Source: Chitinophaga niabensis | GTDB taxonomy: Bacteria; Bacteroidota; Bacteroidia; Chitinophagales; Chitinophagaceae | Length of the DNA stretch: 64,000 bases | Reading direction: 5' to 3' | Assembly (NCBI RefSeq): GCF_039545795.1 | Contig: NZ_CP154260.1 | Location: forward strand, 4,531,001-4,595,000 | Part shown: one piece after another, positions 44,217 to 53,419 of the stretch | Numbering within the stretch: the stretch's first letter is position 1 | How the letters are laid out: each line of letters opens with the position of its first letter | Program-made: the position numbers and the translations under genes | The notes under the pieces: model-generated | The model's database searches: none | The model's input: only the letters and a program-made list of their open reading frames with translations | What the model was told of the DNA's origin: nothing

Positions 44217-46241
44217 TTAAAATACCCCAATCTCCCCAACCGCCGCACGCGTCTCCTTCTCATCAGCCGGAGCAACCGCCACCAGCTTGAAATACCGCGC
44301 CTGTACTGGTTGATAGAGCGTTATCGTTTGCTTCACCGGGCTGTTCAGGATATTGGCAAAACTTCCTTTCGCCACAGGCGCTCCCCAGTTTTTGCCATCC
44401 TGGCTCAGGTAAAATGCGAAAGTATAGATAATACCCCCTCTTTCTCTTGGTGTGTAGGTAAAACCCTTCACGGCTGTAACACTTCCCATATCCACCAGCA
44501 CCTCATGCGGATAATTACTCCCCTGCTCGCTGATCCAGAAAGTACCGGGATCTCCGTCTATTGCCTTTGCAGCCTCACTGCTCCAGGAAGATGGAGCCAG
44601 GTCAAAACGGGTAGTTATCGTTGCGCCGGACTTCTTACCATTATCAATAAAGGCCTTCGCCTTGATGGTACCGCTTTGCGGGAAAGAAAATGCTTTTGTG
44701 AATTTGGCAGATGCCGTAGTAGGTTCCGTACCATTTGTTGTATAGTAGAAAACAGGATCCGTAGAAGCACTGGTAATAGTTACCATGCCCGCTTTATCCC
44801 TTTTAATAACAGGATCAGCCAGCAACTCAGGTGCCCTGAACAGCTTCACTTCACTGATAACAGGACTGGCCTTAGCATCCAGGATGCTGATGCGTACACT
44901 TTTAGTAGTTGTATTCGGTAATCTTAAAATACGTTTGTAACCGATGGTTGTTTCATTCGCGATCTCACGATACTCCTTTCCATCCAGCACACTCACGCTG
45001 AAAGCCTTTACCCGCTGGCCCAGCGCAATAAATTCCTGCAGTTCCACCCGGTTGAAAGTAACCGCCTTTTCAAAGCTCAGCGTGATCACTCCCTGCAATT
45101 GCCCTTCAGCAGTTGCCCAATAAGTATTGGGATTATTATCTGTGAGGTAAGCCGCACTGGTTAAAGGACTCAGTGGACGGGTATTGGTAGCAGCAGTACG
45201 TGCACGCACTGCCAGGTTGGTTTTGAAAGATTCATCCAGCACTTTCCGCAGCTCCATCAAACGCAAAGAATCGTTCTTGTGGATCAGCCCGCGGCGGTCC
45301 ACCGGAACATTCAGCAGCAGATTGGCATTACGCCCAACGGAACCATAATAGATATCCAGCAGCCAGGGTAATGTTTTCACTTTATCATCTGTAGAAGGAC
45401 TGTAGAACCATCCCGGCCGGATAGAAACATCAGCTTCTCCCGGAACCCAGTCTGTTCCATCTTCCTGCCCTTTATTTAAGATCTGCTGAATGCCACTCAT
45501 ACCAGGTGCAAACTCTTTCCTGTTCAGTGTGCTCCACATAGTAGTACCTGCAAAACCATTCTCATTACCGATCCAGCGGCAACCGGGGCCAGCATCACTA
45601 AAGAAGATCACATTAGGATGTATTTTTGTAACCGTGCCTTCAAACAGCGGCCAGTCGTACACTTGTTTTTTACCATTAGGGCCTTCTCCATTTGCGCCAT
45701 CAAACCATTGCTCGAAAACATCACCATATTTGGTATGTGCTTCTTTCAACTGGTTGGCGAAGATCTGATTGTACTCCGGTGTGCCGTAAGCAGGATGGTT
45801 ACGGTCCCAGGGAGACAAATAAACACCGAAGAGCAATCCATACTCCTTACATGCAGCAGACAATTCAGCCAGCACATCTCCCTTGCCGTTCTTCCAGGCA
45901 CTTTCTCTTACCGTATGTTTACTGTATGCACTGGGCCAGAGGCAAAAACCATCATGGTGTTTAGCCGTGATGATAATACCTTTCATACCGGCATTTTTTG
46001 CTGTGCGCGCCCATTGGCGGGCATCCAGCTGGGTAGGATTGAAAACTTTCGGATCTTCATCACCATGCCCCCATTCCTTATCCGTAAAGGTATTCGGGCC
46101 AAAGTGAATAAACATGTAATACTCCAGTTTCTGCCATTTCAGCTGTGCAGCTGAAGGCAAAGCGCCGTAAGGCTTGATCTCTGGTTGTGCCCATGCTTTC
46201 GTGAAACTACATAACAGGAGGAATAAAGCTACTTTTCTCAT
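44217..46241 (-). CDS. GH29 alpha-L-fucosidase with C-terminal chitobiase-like and discoidin (F5/8 C) domains
   Basis: The 674-residue exported enzyme has a signal peptide ending AWAQ (about 19) and the GH29 barrel (about 25-340). Motifs are TFTDKEWGHG, AKHHDGFCLWPS and LSPWDRN, with the nucleophile Asp181 in QWFDGAN. A discoidin-like region (about 350-460), a chitobiase-type Ig segment (about 485-545; YYTTNGTEPTT) and a final F5/8-type C domain (about 550-674) follow. It removes alpha-linked fucose. The sequence around LSPWDRN suggests the subfamily B (alpha-1,3/1,4) type, with moderate certainty. It is transcribed alone, divergently from the GH109 gene. Confidence 0.94.
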   Translation of the reverse strand: MRKVALFLLLCSFTKAWAQPEIKPYGALPSAAQLKWQKLEYYMFIHFGPNTFTDKEWGHGDEDPKVFNPTQLDARQWARTAKNAGMKGIIITAKHHDGFCLWPSAYSKHTVRESAWKNGKGDVLAELSAACKEYGLLFGVYLSPWDRNHPAYGTPEYNQIFANQLKEAHTKYGDVFEQWFDGANGEGPNGKKQVYDWPLFEGTVTKIHPNVIFFSDAGPGCRWIGNENGFAGTTMWSTLNRKEFAPGMSGIQQILNKGQEDGTDWVPGEADVSIRPGWFYSPSTDDKVKTLPWLLDIYYGSVGRNANLLLNVPVDRRGLIHKNDSLRLMELRKVLDESFKTNLAVRARTAATNTRPLSPLTSAAYLTDNNPNTYWATAEGQLQGVITLSFEKAVTFNRVELQEFIALGQRVKAFSVSVLDGKEYREIANETTIGYKRILRLPNTTTKSVRISILDAKASPVISEVKLFRAPELLADPVIKRDKAGMVTITSASTDPVFYYTTNGTEPTTASAKFTKAFSFPQSGTIKAKAFIDNGKKSGATITTRFDLAPSSWSSEAAKAIDGDPGTFWISEQGSNYPHEVLVDMGSVTAVKGFTYTPRERGGIIYTFAFYLSQDGKNWGAPVAKGSFANILNSPVKQTITLYQPVQARYFKLVAVAPADEKETRAAVGEIGVF

Positions 46242-46374
46242 TTTACTGTATATATGACGTGTTCATAAAAATAAGTTACAGTCGTTTATTTATCAGCACT
46301 TTGGTAATATCAGGATAGAGAATGGTAAAATAATACCCGTCTATCACAAAAATGTCAAAATTCATAAAAAGTGG

Positions 46375-46406
46375 TTGCGGATAACCTTGTTAAAGCCCTA
46401 CATTTA
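46375..46406 (+). promoter_or_regulatory. Candidate promoter of the GH109 gene
   Basis: A TTG at 46375-46377 and TACATTTA at 46399-46406, spaced by 21 bp, match the Bacteroidota TTG-N19-21-TAnnTTTG pattern except for the last base. The ATG is 40 bp downstream. Confidence 0.45.
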
Positions 46407-46446
46407 AAGCAGTTTACTCTTAACTCAATCTCAATATTGTTATCGT

Positions 46447-47844
46447 ATGAATAAGCACTTGCATCGTAGAAAGTTCATCAGGAACAGCGTAGCAGCAGGT
46501 GTGGGCCTTTCTCTTTTGAATTCGCCTGCCATGCTTTTTGCCGCTGAGAAAAAAGAAAAAGTAAGGGTTGGCCTGATAGGTGTCGGCGCCCGTGGTATTG
46601 ATCATCTCGATCTCTGTCTCCGCCGCAGCGATGTAGACGTAGTAGCCATCGCAGACCCGGATACTGATTATGCCATTCCCAAATGCCGGGACCTGATCCA
46701 GAAACATTATGGCGCAAAAAGAAAAGTGGCTGAATACACCAACGGCCCGGAAGATTTCCGCAACCTGTTAAAACGTTCGGACATTGATGCCGTGATCATT
46801 GCCTCTCCATGGGAATGGCACAGCATTCAGGCCATTGCAGCCATGAGGGCCGGCAAAACACCTGCTGTGGAAGTTTGCGGCGCAGCAGACATACAGGAAT
46901 GCTGGGAACTGGTGAATACTTCTGAAGCCACCGGTATTCCTTTATTCGGCATGGAAAATGTAAACTATCGCAGGGATGTATTGGCTGTACTGAACATGGT
47001 ACGCCAGGGACTCTTTGGAGAATTGCTGCATCTGCAGGGAGGTTATCAGCACGATCTCCGTGCCGTAAAATTCAATGATGGCAAACAGCTCTATGGCGGT
47101 GGTGTGGAGTTTGGCGAAAAAGGCCTCTCTGAAGCCAAATGGCGCACCAACCATTCCGTACATCGTAATGGCGATCTGTATCCCACCCATGGTCTCGGCC
47201 CGGTGAACAACATGATCAATATCAACCGCGGTAACCGTTTACTGTCCCTCACTTCAGTAGCTACCAAATCCCGCGGCCTGCATAAATATATTGTAGAACA
47301 CCCACAGGGTGGCCCTAATCACCCTAACGCCAAAGTTGAATTTAAACTCGGCGATGTGGTGAGCACCCTCATCAAAACCAACAATGGCGAAAGTATCCTG
47401 CTGTCTCACGACACCAACCTCCCTCGCCCCTATTCCCTGAACTTCCGCGTACAGGGTACTAACGGTCTCTGGATGGATGATTTTGATTCCATTCATATCG
47501 AAGGAAAAAGCAAAGCCCACGCCTGGGAAAAAACCGGCGATCCCAACGATGCCAGCAGTTACATGGCTAAATACGATCACCCGCTCTGGAAGAAATATGC
47601 CAATGATGCTTCCGGCGCAGGCCACGGAGGTATGGACTGGTTCGTGATCAACTCCTTCATAGAATCCATCAAACGCGGCACTCCTTATCAAATGGATGTG
47701 TATGACCTGGCCACCTGGTATGCCATCACTCCCCTGAGTGAGCAATCCATCCAGGAAGGCGGTACCGTTCAATATATCCCTGACTTTACAAGAGGCCGGT
47801 GGATCAACCGTAAACCAAACTTTGCGCTGGACGGGGAATATTAG
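46447..47844 (+). CDS. Gfo/Idh/MocA-fold GH109 enzyme (alpha-N-acetylgalactosaminidase family), Tat-exported
   Basis: The 465-residue protein begins with a twin-arginine signal (HRRKFIRN, then a hydrophobic segment ending near FAAEK), fitting export of a folded NAD-containing enzyme. The Rossmann motif GLIGVGARG (42-50) and the substrate region RNGDLYPTHGLGPV are hallmarks of GH109. These cleave glycosides by an NAD-dependent oxidation-elimination route and are best known for alpha-GalNAc. Other Idh-like glycosidases share the fold, so the exact sugar is uncertain. It is divergent from the fucosidase and ends at a bidirectional terminator. Confidence 0.9.
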   Translation: MNKHLHRRKFIRNSVAAGVGLSLLNSPAMLFAAEKKEKVRVGLIGVGARGIDHLDLCLRRSDVDVVAIADPDTDYAIPKCRDLIQKHYGAKRKVAEYTNGPEDFRNLLKRSDIDAVIIASPWEWHSIQAIAAMRAGKTPAVEVCGAADIQECWELVNTSEATGIPLFGMENVNYRRDVLAVLNMVRQGLFGELLHLQGGYQHDLRAVKFNDGKQLYGGGVEFGEKGLSEAKWRTNHSVHRNGDLYPTHGLGPVNNMININRGNRLLSLTSVATKSRGLHKYIVEHPQGGPNHPNAKVEFKLGDVVSTLIKTNNGESILLSHDTNLPRPYSLNFRVQGTNGLWMDDFDSIHIEGKSKAHAWEKTGDPNDASSYMAKYDHPLWKKYANDASGAGHGGMDWFVINSFIESIKRGTPYQMDVYDLATWYAITPLSEQSIQEGGTVQYIPDFTRGRWINRKPNFALDGEY

Positions 47845-47938
47845 TAATTAATAACAGTATCTTCTTGCTATCGAGGTATTGTCATCTTATACCCAACATT
47901 CGCTTGACATAGGCTCGACATAGGGTATCCTTATAAGC

Positions 47939-47970
47939 AAGGGCCGTTCTGTGAAGAACGGCCCTTTATA
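47939..47970. terminator. Bidirectional terminator between GH109 and galK
   Basis: A perfect 12-bp stem AAGGGCCGTTCT/AGAACGGCCCTT (47939-47950 and 47955-47966) with the loop GTGA serves the two converging genes. The plus side continues TATATTAG. Confidence 0.9.
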
Positions 47971-47988
47971 TTAGTATGTTAGTACTCC

Positions 47989-49137
47989 TTACGCTTCAAC
48001 TTTCGTTCCATCCTCAATGGAGGTCACATACACCTCCGGGATCTTACCATAATGTTCTTGGTAACGGGTTTGCACAAAGGAGATAAACTCATCCACCTTA
48101 TCCATCCTTACCAGGTTAATGGTACAACCTCCAAAACCTCCTCCCATCATACGGGCTCCTGCTACCTCTTCCCGCTCTTTTGCCAGGTTGGCTAAGAAAT
48201 CCAGCTCAGGACAGCTTACCTCGTACAGTTTGCTCAATCCTTCATGAGATGCATACATCAAAGCTCCGGCTTCTTTCAGTTCATTCTTTTGAAGATGCGC
48301 ACAGGCTTTTGTTACCCGCTCATTCTCCTGCGTTACATACAGGCAGCGGTCATATACCTTGGGAGATAATTTATGTTTATATTGCTCCACCTGCTCCGGT
48401 GTTACATTACGCAGGCTATTGATATCCGGGAAGAACTCCTGGAGGATCTTAACTCCTTCCTCACATTGCGCCCGGCGTACATTATACTCTGAAGAGGCCA
48501 GGGAATGGTGCACCATGGAATTCACCAGTACAATCTTATAATCCCGGGAAAACTCAAAGGGGAAATACTGGAACTCCAGGCTGCGGCAATCCAGGAGCAT
48601 CACCCTGTCCTTTTTACCATGCAGGTTAGCAAACTGGTCCATAATCCCGCATTTTACACCCGGGAAAGTATGCTCCGCCAGCTGACCCACTTTAGCCATA
48701 GCCATACGGCCGATGCCTAAACCCAGTAAATGATCCAAACCCACTACCAGACCTCCCTCCACAGCAGCAGAACTACTCATGCCTGCGCCAATGGGAATAT
48801 TGCCCGTGATCACACAATCAAAGCCTTTTATCTCATGCCCCTGTTGCTGAAGCTGGTAAACAACTCCCAGCAGGTAGTTGATCCAACCCGCTGTAGGTTT
48901 GATATTCTCCAGGGGAAAAGACACCTTTTCATTATTGAAAAGGGCATATGCGTTACAGGTATTGGTGCCATTCAGAGCAATGGCATACACTATCTTTTTA
49001 TCAATAGCAGCGGGCAATACAAAACCTTCATTATAGTCAGTATGTTCTCCGATCAGGTTAATCCTGCCGGGAGAGCTTACGATCAATGGGTCCTTCCCAA
49101 ATAAACGGTGGAATTCTTCCTTAACTTGCGCGATCAT
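47989..49137 (-). CDS. galK: Galactokinase
   Basis: GalK phosphorylates galactose at C1 for the Leloir pathway, in the cytoplasm. The 382-residue GHMP kinase has the galactokinase signature GRINLIGEHTDYNEGFVLP (25-43), the ATP loop PIGAGMSSSAA, and the third motif GARMMGGGFGGC. Met replaces Leu in GAGLSSSA, a mild change. It stands alone as a unit: a terminator on each side and a candidate promoter upstream. No galT or galE is in the window. Its place in a glycan-degrading region suggests it handles galactose released from glycoprotein glycans. Confidence 0.97.
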   Translation of the reverse strand: MIAQVKEEFHRLFGKDPLIVSSPGRINLIGEHTDYNEGFVLPAAIDKKIVYAIALNGTNTCNAYALFNNEKVSFPLENIKPTAGWINYLLGVVYQLQQQGHEIKGFDCVITGNIPIGAGMSSSAAVEGGLVVGLDHLLGLGIGRMAMAKVGQLAEHTFPGVKCGIMDQFANLHGKKDRVMLLDCRSLEFQYFPFEFSRDYKIVLVNSMVHHSLASSEYNVRRAQCEEGVKILQEFFPDINSLRNVTPEQVEQYKHKLSPKVYDRCLYVTQENERVTKACAHLQKNELKEAGALMYASHEGLSKLYEVSCPELDFLANLAKEREEVAGARMMGGGFGGCTINLVRMDKVDEFISFVQTRYQEHYGKIPEVYVTSIEDGTKVEA

Positions 49138-49159
49138 CTTTAAGCGTACGTTTTACACC

Positions 49160-49190
49160 TAAAAATATAAAAAAGCGGGAGTATTCCCAA
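49160..49190 (-). promoter_or_regulatory. Candidate galK promoter with a partial operator at the start site
   Basis: On the minus strand TTG (49190-49188), a 20-bp spacer and TATTTTTA (49167-49160) fit the TTG-N20-TAnnTTTG pattern with one mismatch. Just downstream lies GTAAAACGTACGCTTA (49156-49141), whose first half shares TAAAACGT with the palindromes near 50650 and 57220. Confidence 0.4.
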
Positions 49191-49195
49191 TAAAT

Positions 49196-49227
49196 AAAAA
49201 AGGCGCTCCTTCCGGAACGCCTTTTCA
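49196..49227. terminator. Terminator between the FucP-like transporter and galK
   Basis: The stem AAAAGGCG/CGCCTTTT (49198-49205 and 49218-49225) is extended inside by TCC/GGA pairs and has T and A runs on both sides. It follows the transporter stop codon by 18 bp on the minus strand. Confidence 0.8.
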
Positions 49228-49242
49228 CATTATATAAAATAG

Positions 49243-50568
49243 TTATTTTGCGCGTGCTTTACCCAGTTTATGCCCTGCCAGTGCAAAGAATAAAATGTAT
49301 AGATAGCAGGGCACCATGCAATACAGGAAGGCATGTCTGAAATCGATACTGCTGCTGTACAGGAAGCTGAACATTCCTTCAGGGTCAAATAATCCTGTAT
49401 AAATCTGTGGCAGGATAGCTCCTCCCGCAATACCCATGATCAGGAAAGCAGAACCGATCTTTGTATACTTGCCCAAACCATCAATTGCCAGCGGGAAAAT
49501 TGCGGGCCACATCAATGCATTGGCTAAACCCAGCAACGCAATGAAAGTTACAGCCAGGTTACCATCCGTAAAATAAGCACCGAAAGTGAATAGCACACCC
49601 AGGATCGCAGAGATACGGAGCCCCATATCCTGGCTGATGATCTTAGGAATAGTGGCAATACCAATAATATACCCTACCAGCATCGCTACCAGGGTGAAAG
49701 AAGTGAAGTATTTGGTTTTGTCCAGGCTCATCCCCAGTGCTTTACCATAAGTACCGATCACATCACCAGCCATTACTTCCACACCTACATACATAAAAAT
49801 GCAAAGCACACCCAGGAAGAGGTAAGGATAAGCAAACACACTGCTTCTTGCCGGGGCTGCACCAGTTGCGCTATCATCACCATCTGTATTGATCTCAGGT
49901 AAAGAAGAACGTTTCAGGAAGAAAGCCAGTATCAACAATATAACTGCCATTACAATATAAGGAGGAATAACCCTTCCGGCCAGATCATCCAGTAACTGTG
50001 CTTTCAAGGTAGCATCTGTTGCCGCTTTGATCTGTTCTTCCAATGCACTCGCATTTTTTAATACGATGGTACTGAGGATCAACGGGCTGAGGGCACCTGC
50101 TACTTTATTACAGATCCCCATGATGCTAATGCGTTTAGCTGCACTTTCAATAGGGCCTACTACACTGATATATGGGTTAGAAGCCGTTTGCAATAAGGAA
50201 AGTCCTGCCCCCTGAACAAATAATCCGGTCAGGAACATGGTAAAGTTCCGGCTATTGGCTGCTGGAATAAAAATAAGTGAGCCTACGGCCATCACCACTA
50301 AACCAAGTGCCATCCCGTTCTTGAATCCTGTTTTGTTAAGAATGAAAGATGAAGGAATAGATAAAAAGAAATAAGCCATGTAAAAGGCCAAAGTAACCAT
50401 TAAGGCCTGGGATACAGTTAGTTCACAGGCGATCTGTAGAAATGGAATAAGTGCGCCATTAAGCCAGGTAACAAAACCAAAAACGAAGAATAAACCTCCG
50501 ATGATGATCATAGCCTGCTTATACCCTCCTTCTTGCGGAGCGGCCAGAGTAGCGGTTTTACTTGTCAT
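49243..50568 (-). CDS. FucP-family sugar:proton MFS transporter
   Basis: This membrane protein of about 441 residues has 12 hydrophobic segments. The opening FGFVTWLNGALIPFLQIAC is the FucP/glucose-galactose MFS signature, and QTASNPYISVVGP and ANALMWPAIFPLAIDGLG are also typical. These carry L-fucose, glucose or galactose in by proton symport. I start at the ATG at 50568; a TTG nine bases earlier would add three residues. It is divergent from a second FucP-like gene, with a palindromic operator between them. Fucose is a plausible substrate because of the nearby fucosidase, but this is not shown. Confidence 0.93.
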   Translation of the reverse strand: MTSKTATLAAPQEGGYKQAMIIIGGLFFVFGFVTWLNGALIPFLQIACELTVSQALMVTLAFYMAYFFLSIPSSFILNKTGFKNGMALGLVVMAVGSLIFIPAANSRNFTMFLTGLFVQGAGLSLLQTASNPYISVVGPIESAAKRISIMGICNKVAGALSPLILSTIVLKNASALEEQIKAATDATLKAQLLDDLAGRVIPPYIVMAVILLILAFFLKRSSLPEINTDGDDSATGAAPARSSVFAYPYLFLGVLCIFMYVGVEVMAGDVIGTYGKALGMSLDKTKYFTSFTLVAMLVGYIIGIATIPKIISQDMGLRISAILGVLFTFGAYFTDGNLAVTFIALLGLANALMWPAIFPLAIDGLGKYTKIGSAFLIMGIAGGAILPQIYTGLFDPEGMFSFLYSSSIDFRHAFLYCMVPCYLYILFFALAGHKLGKARAK

Positions 50569-50641
50569 GAGCTGCAAGGGTTGATTTGTTCAAGAATGCC
50601 ACGAACTTAATCAACAATTCTCATATTTTTTAAATATTTTA

Positions 50642-50657
50642 GCTAAAACGTTTGAGC
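50642..50657. promoter_or_regulatory. LacI-type palindromic operator between divergent sugar transporters
   Basis: GCTAAAACGTTTGAGC pairs at 7 of 8 positions around a central CG, the form of LacI/GalR-family operators. It lies 74 bp upstream of the minus-strand transporter start and 88 bp upstream of the plus-strand one. A near-identical site with a perfect core is in the GH92 promoter at 57213-57226. Confidence 0.55.
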
Positions 50658-50744
50658 AGTGAAAAAAATCAGGACATTTATTGCGTTTTTTAGCCTTTTG
50701 TCAAAAAATAAATTATACATTTAGAACCAAAATTTAACAGGAAT

Positions 50745-52382
50745 ATGTCTCAGCAAACCAAGCAAGGCACCCATCCCACGTTTTTTGTACTCGTTCTTGT
50801 ATTCTTCTTCTGGGGATTTGTTGCAGCGTCTAACAGTATCTTGATTCCCTTTTGTAAAAAACATTTCGACCTTACGCAGATCCAATCTCAGTTGGTTGAC
50901 TTTGCATTCTATGGTGCCTACTTTGTTGGTTCCCTCATCCTCTATCTGTTGTCTGCTTTAAAAGGCGTGGACATCCTGAACAGGATAGGTTTTAAGAAAG
51001 GTATTATATATGGTCTCCTCCTTTCAGGTGTTGGTGCTGGTATCACCATCGCTGCCGTGAACGTTGGTTTGGGGATGGAAGATAAAACCAGTGCTTTCTA
51101 TCTTTTCCTGGGAGCATATTTTATTATTGCCTTAGGGTTTTCACTGCAACAAACCGCAGCAAATCCTTTTGCTATTTTGCTGGGAGACCCCGCCAAAGGT
51201 TCGCACAGGCTGAACTTTGCAGGTGGTGTGAATTCTTTTGGTACCACTATCGGTCCGCTGGTGATCAGTATCCTCCTCTTCGGCAGAGCTGCTGATGCAG
51301 CTGCCAGCAGTGGTGATACAGATATCAGTAAGATCAACGTGCTCTATATAGTATTGGTATGTTTATTCCTGGCTGCTGCCGGTATATTTGCCATCACTAA
51401 AATGCCTAAAGGCACAGAAGATGATCATTTTGAAAACTCTTCCAAAGCTACCCGCTCCCTGATAGGTATTGCAGCCATGTTCATCCTGATCACAATAGGT
51501 ATCTCACAGGAAAAACCTTTGCCGTTCTTCATTGCAGGTATTGTTGGTATCCTGGGTATCCTCTTCTACTCTCAGATCTCTGCCCGTAAATCTTCCGGAG
51601 AAGGTTGGGGTGCTATGAAATATCCACAGCTGATCATGGGTATGATCGCCATATTTGTATATGTAGGCGTGGAAGTGAGTGTGGGTAGTAACATGGGAGA
51701 ACTGTTAAAGAAACCGGGCTTCCTTACCATGGATGGTTTGAAAGAATCTGAAATAGACCCTTACATCGCATTGTTCTGGGGAGGATTGATGGTAGGCAGG
51801 TGGACTGGTGCCATCAGCGTTTTCAACATCTCTAAAAGTACCCGCCAGATCTTATCTGTAATAGTACCTTTTGTGGCTTACGGCGTCATCCTTGCTGTGA
51901 ACCATTTTAAAGGCAATGATATTACCAAACTGTATCCCTTTGCTATCTGCATCGCTATACAGATCCTGGGATTCTTCTATGGCCAGGACAAACCTGCCAA
52001 AACCCTGATGACCTTTGGTATCATGGGTACCGCAGCGATGATTGTTGGCTTGTTCACTGAAGGGCAGGTAGCCACTTTCGCTTTCATCAGCGGCGGGCTT
52101 TTCTGTTCCGTAATGTGGCCTTGTATCTTCTCCCTGTCTATTGCAGGCCTTGGGAAATACACCGGTCAGGCTTCTTCCTTCCTCATCATGATGATCCTCG
52201 GAGGTGCATTAATTCCTCCGGTTCAGGGTGGTTTGGTAGATATTGAAGAAATAGGCATTCATATGTCTTATATTGTGCCGGTTATCTGTTTTGCTTATTT
52301 AGCGTTTTTCGCAATTCGTGTAAAATCAATCTTAAAATCCCAAGGAATAGACTATGAGTCAGCAATTAGCGGTGGGCATTGA
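50745..52382 (+). CDS. FucP-family sugar MFS transporter, long form
   Basis: The 545-residue membrane protein carries the FucP-like opening [18 protein letters not shown], the segment [20 protein letters not shown] and a C-terminal half with [20 protein letters not shown]. It is about 100 residues longer than its divergent neighbour, with an extra hydrophobic region and loop in the middle (about 230-330). The last 29 bases overlap the kinase gene, so transport and phosphorylation are coupled. This pairing suggests uptake of a sugar (glucose, GlcNAc or mannose) phosphorylated by the ROK kinase. TACATTTA at 50716-50723 may be its -7 box. Confidence 0.93.
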   Translation: MSQQTKQGTHPTFFVLVLVFFFWGFVAASNSILIPFCKKHFDLTQIQSQLVDFAFYGAYFVGSLILYLLSALKGVDILNRIGFKKGIIYGLLLSGVGAGITIAAVNVGLGMEDKTSAFYLFLGAYFIIALGFSLQQTAANPFAILLGDPAKGSHRLNFAGGVNSFGTTIGPLVISILLFGRAADAAASSGDTDISKINVLYIVLVCLFLAAAGIFAITKMPKGTEDDHFENSSKATRSLIGIAAMFILITIGISQEKPLPFFIAGIVGILGILFYSQISARKSSGEGWGAMKYPQLIMGMIAIFVYVGVEVSVGSNMGELLKKPGFLTMDGLKESEIDPYIALFWGGLMVGRWTGAISVFNISKSTRQILSVIVPFVAYGVILAVNHFKGNDITKLYPFAICIAIQILGFFYGQDKPAKTLMTFGIMGTAAMIVGLFTEGQVATFAFISGGLFCSVMWPCIFSLSIAGLGKYTGQASSFLIMMILGGALIPPVQGGLVDIEEIGIHMSYIVPVICFAYLAFFAIRVKSILKSQGIDYESAISGGH

Positions 52383-53322
52383 TATTGGAGGTACTAATAC
52401 AAAATTTGGAGTTGTAGACCGTCGTGGTAATATATTATGCCAGGACAGGATGTCGACCAAAGCTCACGAAGAAGTAACGATGTTCCTGGAAGAACTTCAT
52501 CAGCGTTTATCAAAGCTGATAGACCAGGTTGGGGGAATATCGAACATTAAAGGAATAGGTGTAGGTGCGCCCAATGGGAACTTTTATACCGGTAATATTG
52601 AATACGCACCAAATCTGCGCTGGAAGGGTATTGTACCTTTAGCACAGATGCTGCAGGACCTTTTTGGGATCCCGGCCGTATTAACCAATGACGCCAATGC
52701 AGCTGCTATTGGTGAAATGACGTACGGCTCTGCACGTGGCATGAAGGATTTCATTACCATCACACTGGGAACAGGTGTGGGAAGTGGAATTGTTGCCAAT
52801 GGTCAGTTGATCTATGGTCATGATGGATTTGCTGGTGAACTGGGTCACGTGATTGTTATCCCCGGTGGTCGTTATCACCCTGGAACAGGTGCCCGTGGCT
52901 CTTTGGAAGCTTATGCTTCTGCCACTGGTGTAACCAACACAGCCCTTGAATTACTGGAAGCCCGCCCGGATGAACCCAGTCTGCTGCGTAATCATACCAG
53001 GGAAGAAATTGATTCTAAAATGATCTATGAAGCCGCTATCAAAGGTGATAAGCTGGCTATGGAGATCTATGAATACACCGGCAAAGTATTGGGAGAAGCA
53101 TTGGCGAACTTTGTGATGTTCTCCAGTCCTGAAGCTATTGTTCTCTTTGGTGGTCTTACACAGGCCGGCGATCTGATCATGCGCCCTGTACGCCATCACA
53201 TGGAACTCAATCTTTTACCGATCTTCCAGAACAAAGTAAAACTCGTTTTCTCAGAGCTGAAAGAAAGTGATGCCGCCATTTTAGGCGCCAGCGCATTGGC
53301 CTGGGAAATGAAAGAAGCATAA
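52354..53322 (+). CDS. ROK-family sugar kinase lacking the zinc-binding cysteines
   Basis: The 322-residue kinase has the phosphate loop DIGGTNTK (10-17), the catalytic Asp113 in [11 protein letters not shown], the ATP motif [10 protein letters not shown] (137-146) and the sugar-binding GELGH (161-165). The usual ROK signature CxCGxxGCxE is absent; residues 172-186 read [15 protein letters not shown], with all three zinc Cys lost. The likely role is phosphorylation of glucose, mannose or an N-acetylated sugar brought in by the overlapping transporter. The gene starts inside the transporter coding region. No DNA-binding domain is present, so it is a kinase and not a NagC-type repressor. Confidence 0.93.
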   Translation: MSQQLAVGIDIGGTNTKFGVVDRRGNILCQDRMSTKAHEEVTMFLEELHQRLSKLIDQVGGISNIKGIGVGAPNGNFYTGNIEYAPNLRWKGIVPLAQMLQDLFGIPAVLTNDANAAAIGEMTYGSARGMKDFITITLGTGVGSGIVANGQLIYGHDGFAGELGHVIVIPGGRYHPGTGARGSLEAYASATGVTNTALELLEARPDEPSLLRNHTREEIDSKMIYEAAIKGDKLAMEIYEYTGKVLGEALANFVMFSSPEAIVLFGGLTQAGDLIMRPVRHHMELNLLPIFQNKVKLVFSELKESDAAILGASALAWEMKEA

Positions 53323-53346
53323 CAGATCTTCTTATCTTAGTATAGC

Positions 53347-53406
53347 GAAAGTCAATTACAAAGTACGAATGTAAAAATTGGTATCTTGTAATTGACTTTC
53401 TTCTTT
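53347..53406 (+). repeat. Perfect 15-bp inverted repeat between kinase and glycosylasparaginase genes
   Basis: GAAAGTCAATTACAA (53347-53361) is repeated in inverted form at 53386-53400, with a 24-nt loop, followed by TTCTTT. It may be a weak terminator after the kinase gene or a long hairpin in the mRNA. The stem is much longer than terminator stems nearby and is AT-rich. Confidence 0.6.
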
Positions 53407-53419
53407 AAAACAGTGAACA

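Noticed and set aside
44070..44921. 283-codon plus-strand frame running from the intergenic region over the fucosidase C-terminus
   Set aside because: The fucosidase discoidin domain on the minus strand is intact there, and the frame begins inside the terminator hairpin; no homology is apparent.
47888..47930. Direct repeat TGACATAGG/CGACATAGG and ATACCC/GGGTAT pairing after the GH109 gene
   Set aside because: Two short imperfect copies next to a clear terminator; not enough to call a repeat array or attachment site.
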